Shown: piece by piece, positions 39,817 to 48,055 of the stretch
Numbering within the stretch: the stretch's first letter is position 1
How the letters are laid out: each line of letters starts with the position of its first letter
Assembly: GCA_017643025.1 (NCBI GenBank)
Contig: JAEPOG010000004.1
Coordinates: 416,141-480,140 of the forward strand
Direction: 5' to 3'
Source: Rhizobiaceae bacterium
Lineage (GTDB): Bacteria; Pseudomonadota; Alphaproteobacteria; Rhizobiales; Rhizobiaceae
DNA length: 64,000 nt
Translations under genes and position numbers: made by a program
Notes under the pieces: model-generated
The model's input: the letters and a program-made list of their open reading frames with translations, nothing else
Database searches by the model: none
Told to the model about the DNA's origin: nothing

Positions 39817-40601
39817 CACGCAGGCACCTTTTCGTCAATTTCGGTGGTGCCGATATAGGCCTCCACCACCGCCGGGTGGTTCTGCACCTCTTTCGGCGTG
39901 CCCAGCGCCAGTGTCTTGCCGTCGGCGAGCGCCAGAACGCGGTCGGAAACCGATGCCACAAGGTGCATGTCGTGCTCGACCATCAGCACGGTGATCCCCA
40001 TCTGGTTCTTGATGTCCTCGACCCAGAAAGCGACATCCTGCGTTTCCTCCACCGACAGGCCGGATGCCGGCTCGTCGAGCAGCAGCAGCTTTGGCTCAAG
40101 CGCCAGCGCGCGGCCCATCTCGACCACCTTGCGCACGCCATATGGCAATCCTGCGATGTATTTCTCGCGGTAGGGCTGGAGGTCGAGGAAATCGATCACG
40201 CGCTCCACCGCCTCGCGATGGCCGTGTTCTTCCCTGCGCACCGACGGCAAAAACAGCGCCTGGCTCAGCGGGTTGTTGCTGCGGTGGCGATGACGTCCAA
40301 CAAGCAGGTTCTGCAGAACCGTCGCCTGTTCGAACAGTTCGATGTTCTGGAACGTGCGTGCAATACCAAGCTTGGCGATCTCGTGCGGCTGCAACGACAG
40401 AATGCTCTTGCCCTCGAAGCGGATGTCGCCATCGGCCGGGTCGTAGAAACGCGAAACGAGGTTGAACAATGTCGACTTGCCGGCGCCATTCGGACCGACG
40501 ATGGCGAACACCTCGCCTTCCTCAACGGAAAACGAAACCTGATTGACCGCGACGACGCCCCCGAAGCGCAGCGTGACATTGTCGATCTCGAGAAGGCTCA
40601 T
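39816..40601 (-). CDS. Liv-type ABC transporter ATPase (LivG-like)
   Basis: A 261-residue ATPase. Walker A VGPNGAGKST, Q-loop ARTFQNIELF, the region LPYGVRKVVEMGRALALEPKLLLLDEPASGL, where LPYG replaces the canonical LSGGQ as in most LivG proteins, and VEHDMHLV as H-loop. Start MSLLEIDN at 40601 overlaps the permease stop by four bases. Confidence 0.93.
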   Translation of the reverse strand: MSLLEIDNVTLRFGGVVAVNQVSFSVEEGEVFAIVGPNGAGKSTLFNLVSRFYDPADGDIRFEGKSILSLQPHEIAKLGIARTFQNIELFEQATVLQNLLVGRHRHRSNNPLSQALFLPSVRREEHGHREAVERVIDFLDLQPYREKYIAGLPYGVRKVVEMGRALALEPKLLLLDEPASGLSVEETQDVAFWVEDIKNQMGITVLMVEHDMHLVASVSDRVLALADGKTLALGTPKEVQNHPAVVEAYIGTTEIDEKVPA

Positions 40602-41698
40602 CGCATCCGCTCCGTCTTGAGATAGCTCTTCTGGCGGCGGAACATGTCGCGCCGGTAGAAGGGGAACAGCTGGAAATAGGTGCGGATCTTGATCCACCGT
40701 CCGTAGATACCCATCGGCTCGAACAGGATAAAGCCGATCAGTATGCCGCCGAAGATGGCGCTCTCCAGTCCCGGAATGGCGATCGAACTGACACCCAGCA
40801 CTCCCGTCACCATGTCACGCCCGATCGCGATGGCCTGCGGCAGGATGGCGACGATGACTGCGCCGAAGAAGGCGCCGTGGATGGAGCCCAGCCCGCCTAT
40901 CACGATCATCAAGAGCAACTGGATCGAGATGATGATGTTGAAGGTCTCGTTGTTGAAGATGCCGGCGAAATGCCCCATCAGCGCACCAGCCAGACCGGTG
41001 ATGCCGGCCGAGATTCCGAAGGAGATCGCCTTCGTCTTGGCAACGTTGACACCCATCGCCCGCGCCGAGACTTCCGAGTCGCGCACAGCGGCGAAGGAGC
41101 GCCCCAGCGACGAACGCAGGATGTTGCGGTAGGCCAGCACGACCAGAAGAGTGACGACCAGCGTAAGCCAGTAGAAGAGATCCGGTTGGGCGTAGCGGTT
41201 GATCGACAAGCCGAAGAGGTTGATGTCGGGAGCATAGAGGCCCATCACCCCGTTGGTCAGCGGCTCGGCGATGACGATCAGGTCATCGGCAAGGATGGAA
41301 ATCGCCAGGGTGCCGATGGCGAGGTAGATGCCATGCAGCCGCGTCGTCGGGATCGCGATCAGCACTCCCGCCAGACCGGCGACGATCCCGCCCAGGGGGA
41401 ACGAGATGATAAACGGCAGGCCGAGCTTTTCCTGGAAAAGCACGTTGGCGTAGCAGCCGACGGCGAGGAATGCGGCATGCCCCAGGCTCGCCTGCCCCGT
41501 CTGTCCGACTAGGATCATCAGTCCCATGCCTGCGATGGCCCAGATGAGCATGTTGGTCGCTTCGCCGATCCAGAACGTATTGAAAAGCCAGGGCAGCACG
41601 ATCGCCAGCGCCAGCAGGGCCAGGTACCAGCCCATCTGCGCGCCGTGACGGAACAGGTTGATGTCGGCGTCGTAACTTGTCTTGAAGACCGTTCTCAT
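40598..41698 (-). CDS. Liv-type ABC transporter permease (LivM-like)
   Basis: A 366-residue permease with eight to ten hydrophobic segments. GQTGQASLGHAAF near residue 65 and the coupling region SSLGRSFAAVRDSEVSARAMGVNVAKTKAISFGISAGI are typical of LivM. An N-terminal cytoplasmic stretch and a C-terminal tail of about 35 charged residues (YFQLFPFYRRDMFRRQ) are longer than in E. coli LivM cores. Seven bases after the LivH-like gene. Confidence 0.93.
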   Translation of the reverse strand: MRTVFKTSYDADINLFRHGAQMGWYLALLALAIVLPWLFNTFWIGEATNMLIWAIAGMGLMILVGQTGQASLGHAAFLAVGCYANVLFQEKLGLPFIISFPLGGIVAGLAGVLIAIPTTRLHGIYLAIGTLAISILADDLIVIAEPLTNGVMGLYAPDINLFGLSINRYAQPDLFYWLTLVVTLLVVLAYRNILRSSLGRSFAAVRDSEVSARAMGVNVAKTKAISFGISAGITGLAGALMGHFAGIFNNETFNIIISIQLLLMIVIGGLGSIHGAFFGAVIVAILPQAIAIGRDMVTGVLGVSSIAIPGLESAIFGGILIGFILFEPMGIYGRWIKIRTYFQLFPFYRRDMFRRQKSYLKTERMR

Positions 41699-41705
41699 GT
41701 CGCGC

Positions 41706-42590
41706 TCAGACCTTCTTCGAGTGGACCTGGGCGAGAATGCCGTGCGGTCTGAATACGAGGATGAGGAACAGAAGCAGGTAAGGCATCACCTGCGAATAGC
41801 CGGCGGCGATGTAGCGTGCCGAGAACGGCTCGATCAGCCCGACGATCAGACCGCCAAGCAGCGCGCCCGGCAGGCTGCCGAAGCCGCCGATCACCGCCGC
41901 GGCGAACGCTTTGATGCCGAGAAGGCCGATGGAGGGTTCGATCGACCCCTTCGACGCGAAAAGAATGCCCGCGACCGCCGCCACCATGCCTGCAAGCGCC
42001 CAGATGAAGGAGTGAAGCCGCTTGACCGGAATGCCCATGTAGTACGCCGCGAGTTGGTTCTGCGACGCCGCCTGCATGGCGACGCCCAGCCGGGTGCGGC
42101 TGAAGTAGAAGTAGAGCAGCAGCGTCAGGACCACCGTCACCAGGATTACCGTGACCTCGTCCCAGCCGAGCACCAGCCCGCCGAAGCGCAGTTCCTTGCC
42201 GGCAAGCGGCGATTCCAGCGAGACCGGCTCGTGGCCCCAGATCACGCCGGCAACGAAACGCAGCACGAAGCCTAGCGCGATCGTCAGGATGACCACCGCC
42301 ACCTGCGGCTGGCCGAACATCTGGCGCAGCACGAGGTTTTCGAGGAAGTAGCCGAACGCGCCCATGATCAGGATGGCCAGCGGCACTGAAATCCAGAACG
42401 GCCAGCCCAGGAACTCGGCATTGGTGAAGCCAAGGCAGACGAAGGCGCCGAGCATCATGAAATCGCCCTGGGCGAAGTTGACCTGCTCGGTGGCCTTGTA
42501 GATGAGCACAAAGCCCAGCGCGATCAGGCCGTAGATACAGCCATTCGCGAGCCCGCTGACAACAAGCTGCAAGACGTCCAACGTCTTCAT
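41706..42590 (-). CDS. Liv-type ABC transporter permease (LivH-like)
   Basis: A 294-residue permease with eight hydrophobic segments. NGCIYGLIALGFVLIYKATEQVNFAQGDFMMLGAF is split among the first two spans and is typical of LivH, and the coupling loop is RLGVAMQAASQNQLAAYYMGIPVKR. The ATG at 42590 abuts GGGAGG with no spacing, so the TTG three codons later (42581) may be the true start. First gene of the transporter set; 88 bases separate it from the MDR reductase gene upstream. Confidence 0.93.
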   Translation of the reverse strand: MKTLDVLQLVVSGLANGCIYGLIALGFVLIYKATEQVNFAQGDFMMLGAFVCLGFTNAEFLGWPFWISVPLAILIMGAFGYFLENLVLRQMFGQPQVAVVILTIALGFVLRFVAGVIWGHEPVSLESPLAGKELRFGGLVLGWDEVTVILVTVVLTLLLYFYFSRTRLGVAMQAASQNQLAAYYMGIPVKRLHSFIWALAGMVAAVAGILFASKGSIEPSIGLLGIKAFAAAVIGGFGSLPGALLGGLIVGLIEPFSARYIAAGYSQVMPYLLLFLILVFRPHGILAQVHSKKV

Positions 42591-42678
42591 CCTCCCATTG
42601 GCGCCGCACGGTTCTAGCGTCGTGCTGGCGATGAAATCCTATACCGGATGCGGCGCACCGCAACCGGCCTGTTGAACA

Positions 42679-43719
42679 CTATGGCGCGATGAACACCTTG
42701 CCGTTCGGTTTCGCCAATTCGCCGGCAACTCGCTCCACAGCCTCCGAAAGCGGTACGACCGCCGTGACATCCGTCCTCCAGCGTCCGTCGGCGAAACGCT
42801 GCTGCGCCTCCATCACCGCCGCCAGCCGCTTCTCCGGCGCCACCTTGCGCATCCACTGCGTCAGCCAGAAGCCTTCGATCTTCTTGTCCATGAAAATGAA
42901 CTGGCCCGGCTCGCGCACCACTGTGTCGCTTGGGTCGAGCCGTCCATAGATGATCCAGCGCGCGCCCTTGCCCATGACATGGAACACCGAGGAGGCCACC
43001 GGCCCGCTCACGGCATCGAGCAGGATGCGCGGCTTCTCCTCCTTGCAGACCGCGGCGAGCGCACGCTCGAAACCGTCAGCCTCGGCGTTGAACACATGCG
43101 CGGCGCCATGTTCCTTGAGCAGCGCGATCTGGTCGTCGCGGCGCACGATGGCAATCGGACGATACCCTTCGTCGCGAGCGACGCGGATCATGAGCTTGCA
43201 GAGCTGGCTCGCGCCCGCGGTGACGATGAACGACTTCTCACCCTCGTCCTTGACGATGCCGAACATGGCGAGCGCCGTCAGCGGATTGACGATCATCGCC
43301 GCGGCGTCTTCGTCGCGCAGCGCAGGCATCAGCGGAATGCAGGCGGCGGCTTCAGCCACCGCATAATCGGCCCAGGAACCCCAATTGGTGAGCCCGGTTG
43401 CAAAGGCGACGCGCTGGCCGATCATGCCCTTGGCCGCCGGTTCGTCGCCGGCGGCGACGATCTCGCCGACGCCCTCGAACCCGGCCGGCTGCCCCTGCCT
43501 GCGCGGCTGGCCATACAGCCCTTTCAGGAACATCACATCGGACGGGTTGATCGAGGCGAGTTTCACCTTGATCAGGACCTGCGACGGGCCGGGCTGCGGC
43601 ACCGCGATCTCGCTCTGCTCGACATAGGGCGCCATCGCCTCCAGCACCGTGCCGGAATGCTCGCGCGCAAAGCCGTCATTCTTGAGCAGCAGGGCGTGCA
43701 TCTTGGCGGGAAGCGTCAT
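42679..43719 (-). CDS. Zinc-free MDR oxidoreductase (enoyl reductase/quinone reductase-like)
   Basis: A 346-residue medium-chain dehydrogenase/reductase. SINPSDVMFLKGLYGQPRRQGQPAGFEGVGEIVAAG is the catalytic-domain start, and VTAGASQLCKLMIRVARDEGYRPI the NADP fold. The cysteines that bind the catalytic and structural zinc are missing, as in enoyl-thioester and quinone reductases. It would reduce an activated double bond, perhaps an enoyl-CoA formed by the neighbouring enzymes. Four bases after the next MDR gene, same operon. Confidence 0.85.
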   Translation of the reverse strand: MTLPAKMHALLLKNDGFAREHSGTVLEAMAPYVEQSEIAVPQPGPSQVLIKVKLASINPSDVMFLKGLYGQPRRQGQPAGFEGVGEIVAAGDEPAAKGMIGQRVAFATGLTNWGSWADYAVAEAAACIPLMPALRDEDAAAMIVNPLTALAMFGIVKDEGEKSFIVTAGASQLCKLMIRVARDEGYRPIAIVRRDDQIALLKEHGAAHVFNAEADGFERALAAVCKEEKPRILLDAVSGPVASSVFHVMGKGARWIIYGRLDPSDTVVREPGQFIFMDKKIEGFWLTQWMRKVAPEKRLAAVMEAQQRFADGRWRTDVTAVVPLSEAVERVAGELAKPNGKVFIAP

Positions 43720-43723
43720 CGGG

Positions 43724-44692
43724 TCATGCCTCCAGGATCAGCTTGCCGGTGGCGCCCCGGCCCAGCACGCGCTTCAGCACCTGCGGCGCCTCGGAAAGTT
43801 TGTAGGTGCCTTCGATCACCGGCTTCACCTTGCCCGCCATGTACCAGCCGATCAGTTCGCGCATGTTGTCGGCGTAGACGGCCGGCTCCTTGCGCGTGAA
43901 GTTGCCCCAAAACACGCCGACGACGGAGAAACCCTTCACCAGCGCCAGATTGACCGGCAGCTTGGGGATTGTGCCCGATGCAAAACCGATGACGAGCAGC
44001 CGGCCGCCCCAACCCATTGAGCGCGCCAGTGCGTCGAACACATCGCCGCCAACCGGGTCGAACGCGACATCGACGCCCTGGCCGCCGGTAAGCGCCTTCA
44101 AATCGTCGCGCAGATTGTCGTAGCCGATCACCTCGTCGACGCCGGCGTCCTTGGCGATCTTGCGCTTCTCGTCGGTCGAGGCGACGCCTATCACCCGCGC
44201 GCCCATCGCCTTGCCGATCTGGACGGCGGCGATGCCCGTCAGACCGGACGCGCCGAGCACGCACAGCGTTTCGCCGGCCTTGAGATCGGCGCGCTGCTTC
44301 AGCGCGTGATGCGACGTGCCGTAGCCGCACATGAGCGCGCAGGCATCCGCCGCCGGCATGCCCTCGGGCAGCTTCATCGCGGTCTTTTCGGAGGTCGCCA
44401 TCTTCTCGGCATAGGCGCCGAGCGCACCCATGGCCGCAGCGCGGTCGCCAACTTTCAGCGCCTTGACGCCGTCGCCTATCGCGACCACGCGCCCCGCCAT
44501 CTCCATGCCAGGAATGAAGGGGGTCTCGGGCTTCATCTGGTAGAGGCCCTGCACGAGCAACCCGTCGGGGAAATTCACGCCGATCGCCTCGGCTTCGATC
44601 ACGACCTCTCCCGGACCGGCCTGCGGCTCAGGCCAGTCGGCATATTCGAGACTGTCGAGAGGCCCGTATTCGCGGGCGACGATCGCTTTCAC
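43724..44692 (-). CDS. NADPH:quinone oxidoreductase-type MDR protein
   Basis: A 322-residue zinc-free MDR protein. FIPGMEMAGRVVAIGDGV, ALMCGYGTSHHALKQRADLKAGETLCVLGASGLTGIAAVQIGKAMGARVIGVAS (Rossmann fold), YDNLRDDLKALTGGQGVDVAFDPVGGD and VVGVFWGNFTRKEP are typical of QOR/NAD(P)H-enoyl reductase relatives that cluster with beta-oxidation genes. It begins with GTG at 44692, one base before the stop codon of the dehydrogenase gene. Confidence 0.86.
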   Translation of the reverse strand: MKAIVAREYGPLDSLEYADWPEPQAGPGEVVIEAEAIGVNFPDGLLVQGLYQMKPETPFIPGMEMAGRVVAIGDGVKALKVGDRAAAMGALGAYAEKMATSEKTAMKLPEGMPAADACALMCGYGTSHHALKQRADLKAGETLCVLGASGLTGIAAVQIGKAMGARVIGVASTDEKRKIAKDAGVDEVIGYDNLRDDLKALTGGQGVDVAFDPVGGDVFDALARSMGWGGRLLVIGFASGTIPKLPVNLALVKGFSVVGVFWGNFTRKEPAVYADNMRELIGWYMAGKVKPVIEGTYKLSEAPQVLKRVLGRGATGKLILEA

Positions 44693-45931
44693 TCAGACCT
44701 TCTCCTGCGTGTATTTCTTCAGTTCGGCCCGCGCCACCTGGCGCCGATGCACGGCATCGGGGCCATCTGCGAGCCGCAACGTCCTGAGATGCGTCCAGGA
44801 GCGCGCCAGCGGCGTGTCCTGGCTGACGCCCTGCCCGCCGAACATCTGCACGGCTTCGTCCGTGATCTTGAGCGCAATGCGCGGCGCGACAACCTTGATC
44901 TGGCTGATCCAGGGCGCGGCGGCGCGCGGATCGCCCTGGTCCATCATCCATGCGGCCTTTAGGCACAGCAGCCGCGCCATTTCGATTTCCATGCGGCTCT
45001 CGGCGATGATGTCGTAATTCGCACCCAGCTTGGCGAGCGGCTGGCCGAAGGCCTCGCGCCGCATTGAGCGCTTGCACATCAATTCGAGCGCCTTCTCGGC
45101 CTGTCCGATTGCGCGCATGCAGTGGTGGATGCGGCCCGGACCGAGGCGTCCCTGCGCGATTTCGAAGCCGCGCCCCTCGCCCAGAAGCAGGTTGCTCGCG
45201 GGCACCCGCACATTCTCGAAGCGGATATGGAGATGGCCGTGCGGCGCGTCGTCGTCTCCATAGACGGTCATTGCCCGCAGCTTGGTGATGCCCGGTGTAT
45301 CGGCCGGCACCAGTATCATCGAATGCTGCTGGTGCTTCGCGCCTTCGGTCGCGGTGCGCACCATGACGATGTAAATGGCACAGCGCGGATCGCCCGCGCC
45401 GGAGGACCACCATTTCTCGCCGTTGAGCACATATTCATCGCCGTCGCGCTCGCAGCGCATGGAAATGTTGGTAGCGTCCGACGAAGCGACGTCCGGCTCG
45501 GTCATCAGGTATGCCGAGCGCATCTTGCCGTCGAGCAATGGCGCAAGCCACCGGTCCTTGTGCTCCTGCGAACCGTAGCGCTCAAGCACTTCCATGTTGC
45601 CGGTGTCGGGCGCCGAGCAGTTGAAGGTCTCGGCTCCGAGATGCGCCTTGCCCATCTCCTCCGCGAGATAGGCATATTCGACCGTGCTGAGGCCGTAACC
45701 GCGCTCCGAATCCGTTAGCCAGAAATTCCACAGCCCGCGCTCGCGCGCCTTGGCCTTGAGCCCGTCGAGGATTTCGGTCTGGCGGGCGGTAAAGGTCCAG
45801 CGGTCGCCGGCCTTGCCGACTTCGGCAAGGAACTCCTCGTCTACCGGCATGACCTCTTCGCGCACCATCGTCGCGACTTTTTCGTGAAGCGGCTTCAGCC
45901 GCTCGGTCATGCCCAGATCCATTGCACTCAT
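44693..45931 (-). CDS. Acyl-CoA dehydrogenase, ACAD11-like
   Basis: A 412-residue flavoprotein. SAYLMTEPDVASSDATN binds flavin and substrate, WWSSGAGDPRC and QHSMILVPADTPG follow, and GEGRGFEIAQGRLGPGRIHHCMR plus GGQGVSQDTPLA match the dehydrogenase half of mammalian ACAD11 block for block. In the lva pathway and in ACAD10/11 the corresponding enzyme handles 4-phospho-acyl-CoA, eliminating phosphate to an enoyl-CoA. The matching kinase is encoded at 48052-49086. ATG at 45931 overlaps the TetR gene's stop by four bases and has GGGAGAG upstream. Confidence 0.92.
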   Translation of the reverse strand: MSAMDLGMTERLKPLHEKVATMVREEVMPVDEEFLAEVGKAGDRWTFTARQTEILDGLKAKARERGLWNFWLTDSERGYGLSTVEYAYLAEEMGKAHLGAETFNCSAPDTGNMEVLERYGSQEHKDRWLAPLLDGKMRSAYLMTEPDVASSDATNISMRCERDGDEYVLNGEKWWSSGAGDPRCAIYIVMVRTATEGAKHQQHSMILVPADTPGITKLRAMTVYGDDDAPHGHLHIRFENVRVPASNLLLGEGRGFEIAQGRLGPGRIHHCMRAIGQAEKALELMCKRSMRREAFGQPLAKLGANYDIIAESRMEIEMARLLCLKAAWMMDQGDPRAAAPWISQIKVVAPRIALKITDEAVQMFGGQGVSQDTPLARSWTHLRTLRLADGPDAVHRRQVARAELKKYTQEKV

Positions 45932-46581
45932 AAATTCAGCTCTCCCTTTCCGCCCAGCCCGCGATAGGCGAAGGTGACAATCTGCTTTGCGATCCCCGTT
46001 ACGTGCTCCTCGGTTTCTCCGTCGCGCGGAACGTACCAGAAGATCGGCGAGTTGAGGGCCATGAACATCGATTGCACGGTGATCGCCACATCGTCGAAGT
46101 CGAAATCGCCCTCGTCGCGCGCCTGCGAAATCGTCCGCCTGAAGATGTCCGAATAGCCGTTGCGGTACTGGACCAGGTCGGCAAGAACGACCCGCTGCTC
46201 GGGCGTCGTCGCACCGCGCAGGTGCATCTCCACGCCTTCCCACACAACGCGGGCGAGCGTCTTCGATCGCATCATCCGGACGGTATGAACAAAGGCGATC
46301 TTCTTCCACCGCTCGACCGCGGGTCCCGGCATGTTCCGGTACGGTTCGACAGCCGCGTAAATGCGGTCCATGCCGTGGCGGAACACGCCTGTGAACAGGT
46401 CGGCCTTGGACGGGAAATGGTGGTAGATTCGCCCCTTGGTAGCTCCGAGGCGTCTGGCGACATCATCTACGGAGGTAGCGGCGTAACCGCGCTCCATAAA
46501 GCAATCCGCCGCCGCAAGCAGAATATCTGTCCGCGAATCGTCGGCAACGGGCTCCCTGACGCCAAGCGTCGTCGTCGCCAT
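45928..46581 (-). CDS. TetR-family repressor of the acyl-CoA regulon
   Basis: A 217-residue regulator. The HTH domain is at about 12-60 (RTDILLAAADCFMERGYAATSVDDVARRLGATKGRIYHHFPSK split over helices 1-4), followed by a helical ligand domain expected to sense an acyl-CoA. I chose MATTTLG at 46581, with GGGGAGG very close upstream; an ATG six codons earlier (46599) is possible but has no site. A perfect palindrome lies 67 bases upstream of the gene, in its own promoter. Confidence 0.9.
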   Translation of the reverse strand: MATTTLGVREPVADDSRTDILLAAADCFMERGYAATSVDDVARRLGATKGRIYHHFPSKADLFTGVFRHGMDRIYAAVEPYRNMPGPAVERWKKIAFVHTVRMMRSKTLARVVWEGVEMHLRGATTPEQRVVLADLVQYRNGYSDIFRRTISQARDEGDFDFDDVAITVQSMFMALNSPIFWYVPRDGETEEHVTGIAKQIVTFAYRGLGGKGELNL

Positions 46582-46648
46582 GTCCTCCCCTTCCGCCATG
46601 TGATTGACGCCTTGTTGCCGGCGTCTCTTTACTGGCTGGCAAATGATG

Positions 46649-46668
46649 AACATACTACCGGGTATGTT
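46649..46668. promoter_or_regulatory. Palindromic operator for the TetR protein
   Basis: AACATAC and GTATGTT are separated by six bases (TACCGG) in a perfect inverted repeat. On the minus strand a TTGACA box (46673-46668) starts the leftward promoter, so the palindrome fills the space between -35 and -10. It lies between the divergent TetR and SDR genes and could control both. Confidence 0.75.
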
Positions 46669-46730
46669 GTCAACGCGGCATCTCGGGCTTCCCCGGGCAG
46701 AACCGCGGAAATTGAGGGGAGGAATGCGGC

Positions 46731-47546
46731 ATGGCCTATCTAGACGATCTCTATTCGGTGAAGGGCAAGGTGGCGCTCGTCACCGGCGCCGCCACCGGCA
46801 TCGGCCGCATGGCCGCGACCGGTCTTGTCCATGGCGGCGCCAAGGTCCTCATCGCCTCGCGCAAGGGCGAACACTGCGAAGCCGTCGCCGCCGAACTCAA
46901 CGCGCTCGATGCGCCCGGCAGCGCCGAAGGCTTCGCCGGGGACGTCAGCACAGAGGAAGGCGTGGCGGCGCTGGTGGCGGCGGTCAAGGCACGCACCGAC
47001 AAGCTGCACATCCTCGTCAACAATGCCGGCGCCACATGGGGCGCGGACCTGGAGAGTTTTCCCTACAAGGCGTGGTCGAAGGTGCTGGACGTCAACGTCA
47101 CCGGCCTGTTCCATCTCACCCGCGAACTGCTGCCGCTGCTCGATAAGGCTGCAACCGACGACGACCCGGCGCGCATCATCAATCTGGGATCCGTTATGGG
47201 CACCCAGCCCATGGCCGACGGCGCATATTCCTACACAGCGTCGAAAGCCGCCGTGCATCACCTCACCCGCACGCTCGCCAACGAGTTCGCCGAGCGCCGC
47301 ATCACTGTGAACGCTTTCGCACCCGGCCCGTTCCAGAGCCGCATGACCGCGTTCGCCACCGCCTCCGACGAGCAGGCCGCGCATGTCGGCAGCCATAACC
47401 CGTTGGGCAGAATCGGCCGCCCGGATGACATAGCAGGCTCGACACTGTATCTCTGCTCGCGAGCCGGTTCCTACGTCACGGGCGCCATACTTCCGGTTGA
47501 CGGAGGGCAGTCCGTGCAGCACGGCATGCGGCTCTTCAAAGACTAA
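46731..47546 (+). CDS. SDR-family oxidoreductase of the acyl-CoA regulon
   Basis: A 271-residue short-chain dehydrogenase. TGAATGIGRMA (18-28) binds NAD(P), NNAGATWGA, INLGSVMGTQ and the active-site YSYTASKAAVHHLTRTLA follow. Relatives of this form are annotated as 3-oxoacyl or 3-hydroxyacyl dehydrogenases. First gene of the rightward arm, directly behind the TetR operator. ATG at 46731 with GGGGAGGAA upstream. Confidence 0.9.
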   Translation: MAYLDDLYSVKGKVALVTGAATGIGRMAATGLVHGGAKVLIASRKGEHCEAVAAELNALDAPGSAEGFAGDVSTEEGVAALVAAVKARTDKLHILVNNAGATWGADLESFPYKAWSKVLDVNVTGLFHLTRELLPLLDKAATDDDPARIINLGSVMGTQPMADGAYSYTASKAAVHHLTRTLANEFAERRITVNAFAPGPFQSRMTAFATASDEQAAHVGSHNPLGRIGRPDDIAGSTLYLCSRAGSYVTGAILPVDGGQSVQHGMRLFKD

Positions 47547-47560
47547 CGCGATGTCTGCCC

Positions 47561-48055
47561 ATGGAACAGTTTCGCCGGCCCCCGATCTCGCTGGAAGAGA
47601 TGCGACGTTCCGTCGGCAAGGAGGTCGGCGTGTCGGACTGGCGGGTTGTCACGCAGGAGATGATCGACAAGTTCGCGGATGCCACGGACGATCATCAGTT
47701 CATTCACGTGGACCCTCTGCGCGCAATGGCCGAAACCCAGTTCGGCGGAACGATCGCGCACGGCTTCCTCACGCTGTCGCTTCTGTCGACCATGGCCTAC
47801 GAAGCGCTGCCGCCGCTGCACAACGCAGAAATCAGCATCAACCAGGGATTCGAGCGGATGCGTTTCATCGCGCCGGTGCGGTCAGGCGCGCGCATACGCG
47901 CCCGTTTCGACCTTGTCCGTCTGCATGCCCGCCCGTCGAACTGGGTTGAGATCGGCTACGACGTGACAATGGAAATCGAAAACCAGACCAAACCCGCGCT
48001 TGCCCTTCACTGGCTGACTTTGTCGCGCATAGAACAGGAACAGGCACGGGCATGA
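47561..48055 (+). CDS. MaoC-family enoyl-CoA hydratase
   Basis: A 164-residue hot-dog-fold protein. ATDDHQFIHVDPLRA followed by FGGTIAHGFLTLSLL is the hydratase-2 motif, in which Asp and His activate water for addition to a trans-2-enoyl-CoA, giving an R-3-hydroxyacyl-CoA. Its stop overlaps the kinase start by four bases, so these two are made in step. Confidence 0.92.
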   Translation: MEQFRRPPISLEEMRRSVGKEVGVSDWRVVTQEMIDKFADATDDHQFIHVDPLRAMAETQFGGTIAHGFLTLSLLSTMAYEALPPLHNAEISINQGFERMRFIAPVRSGARIRARFDLVRLHARPSNWVEIGYDVTMEIENQTKPALALHWLTLSRIEQEQARA

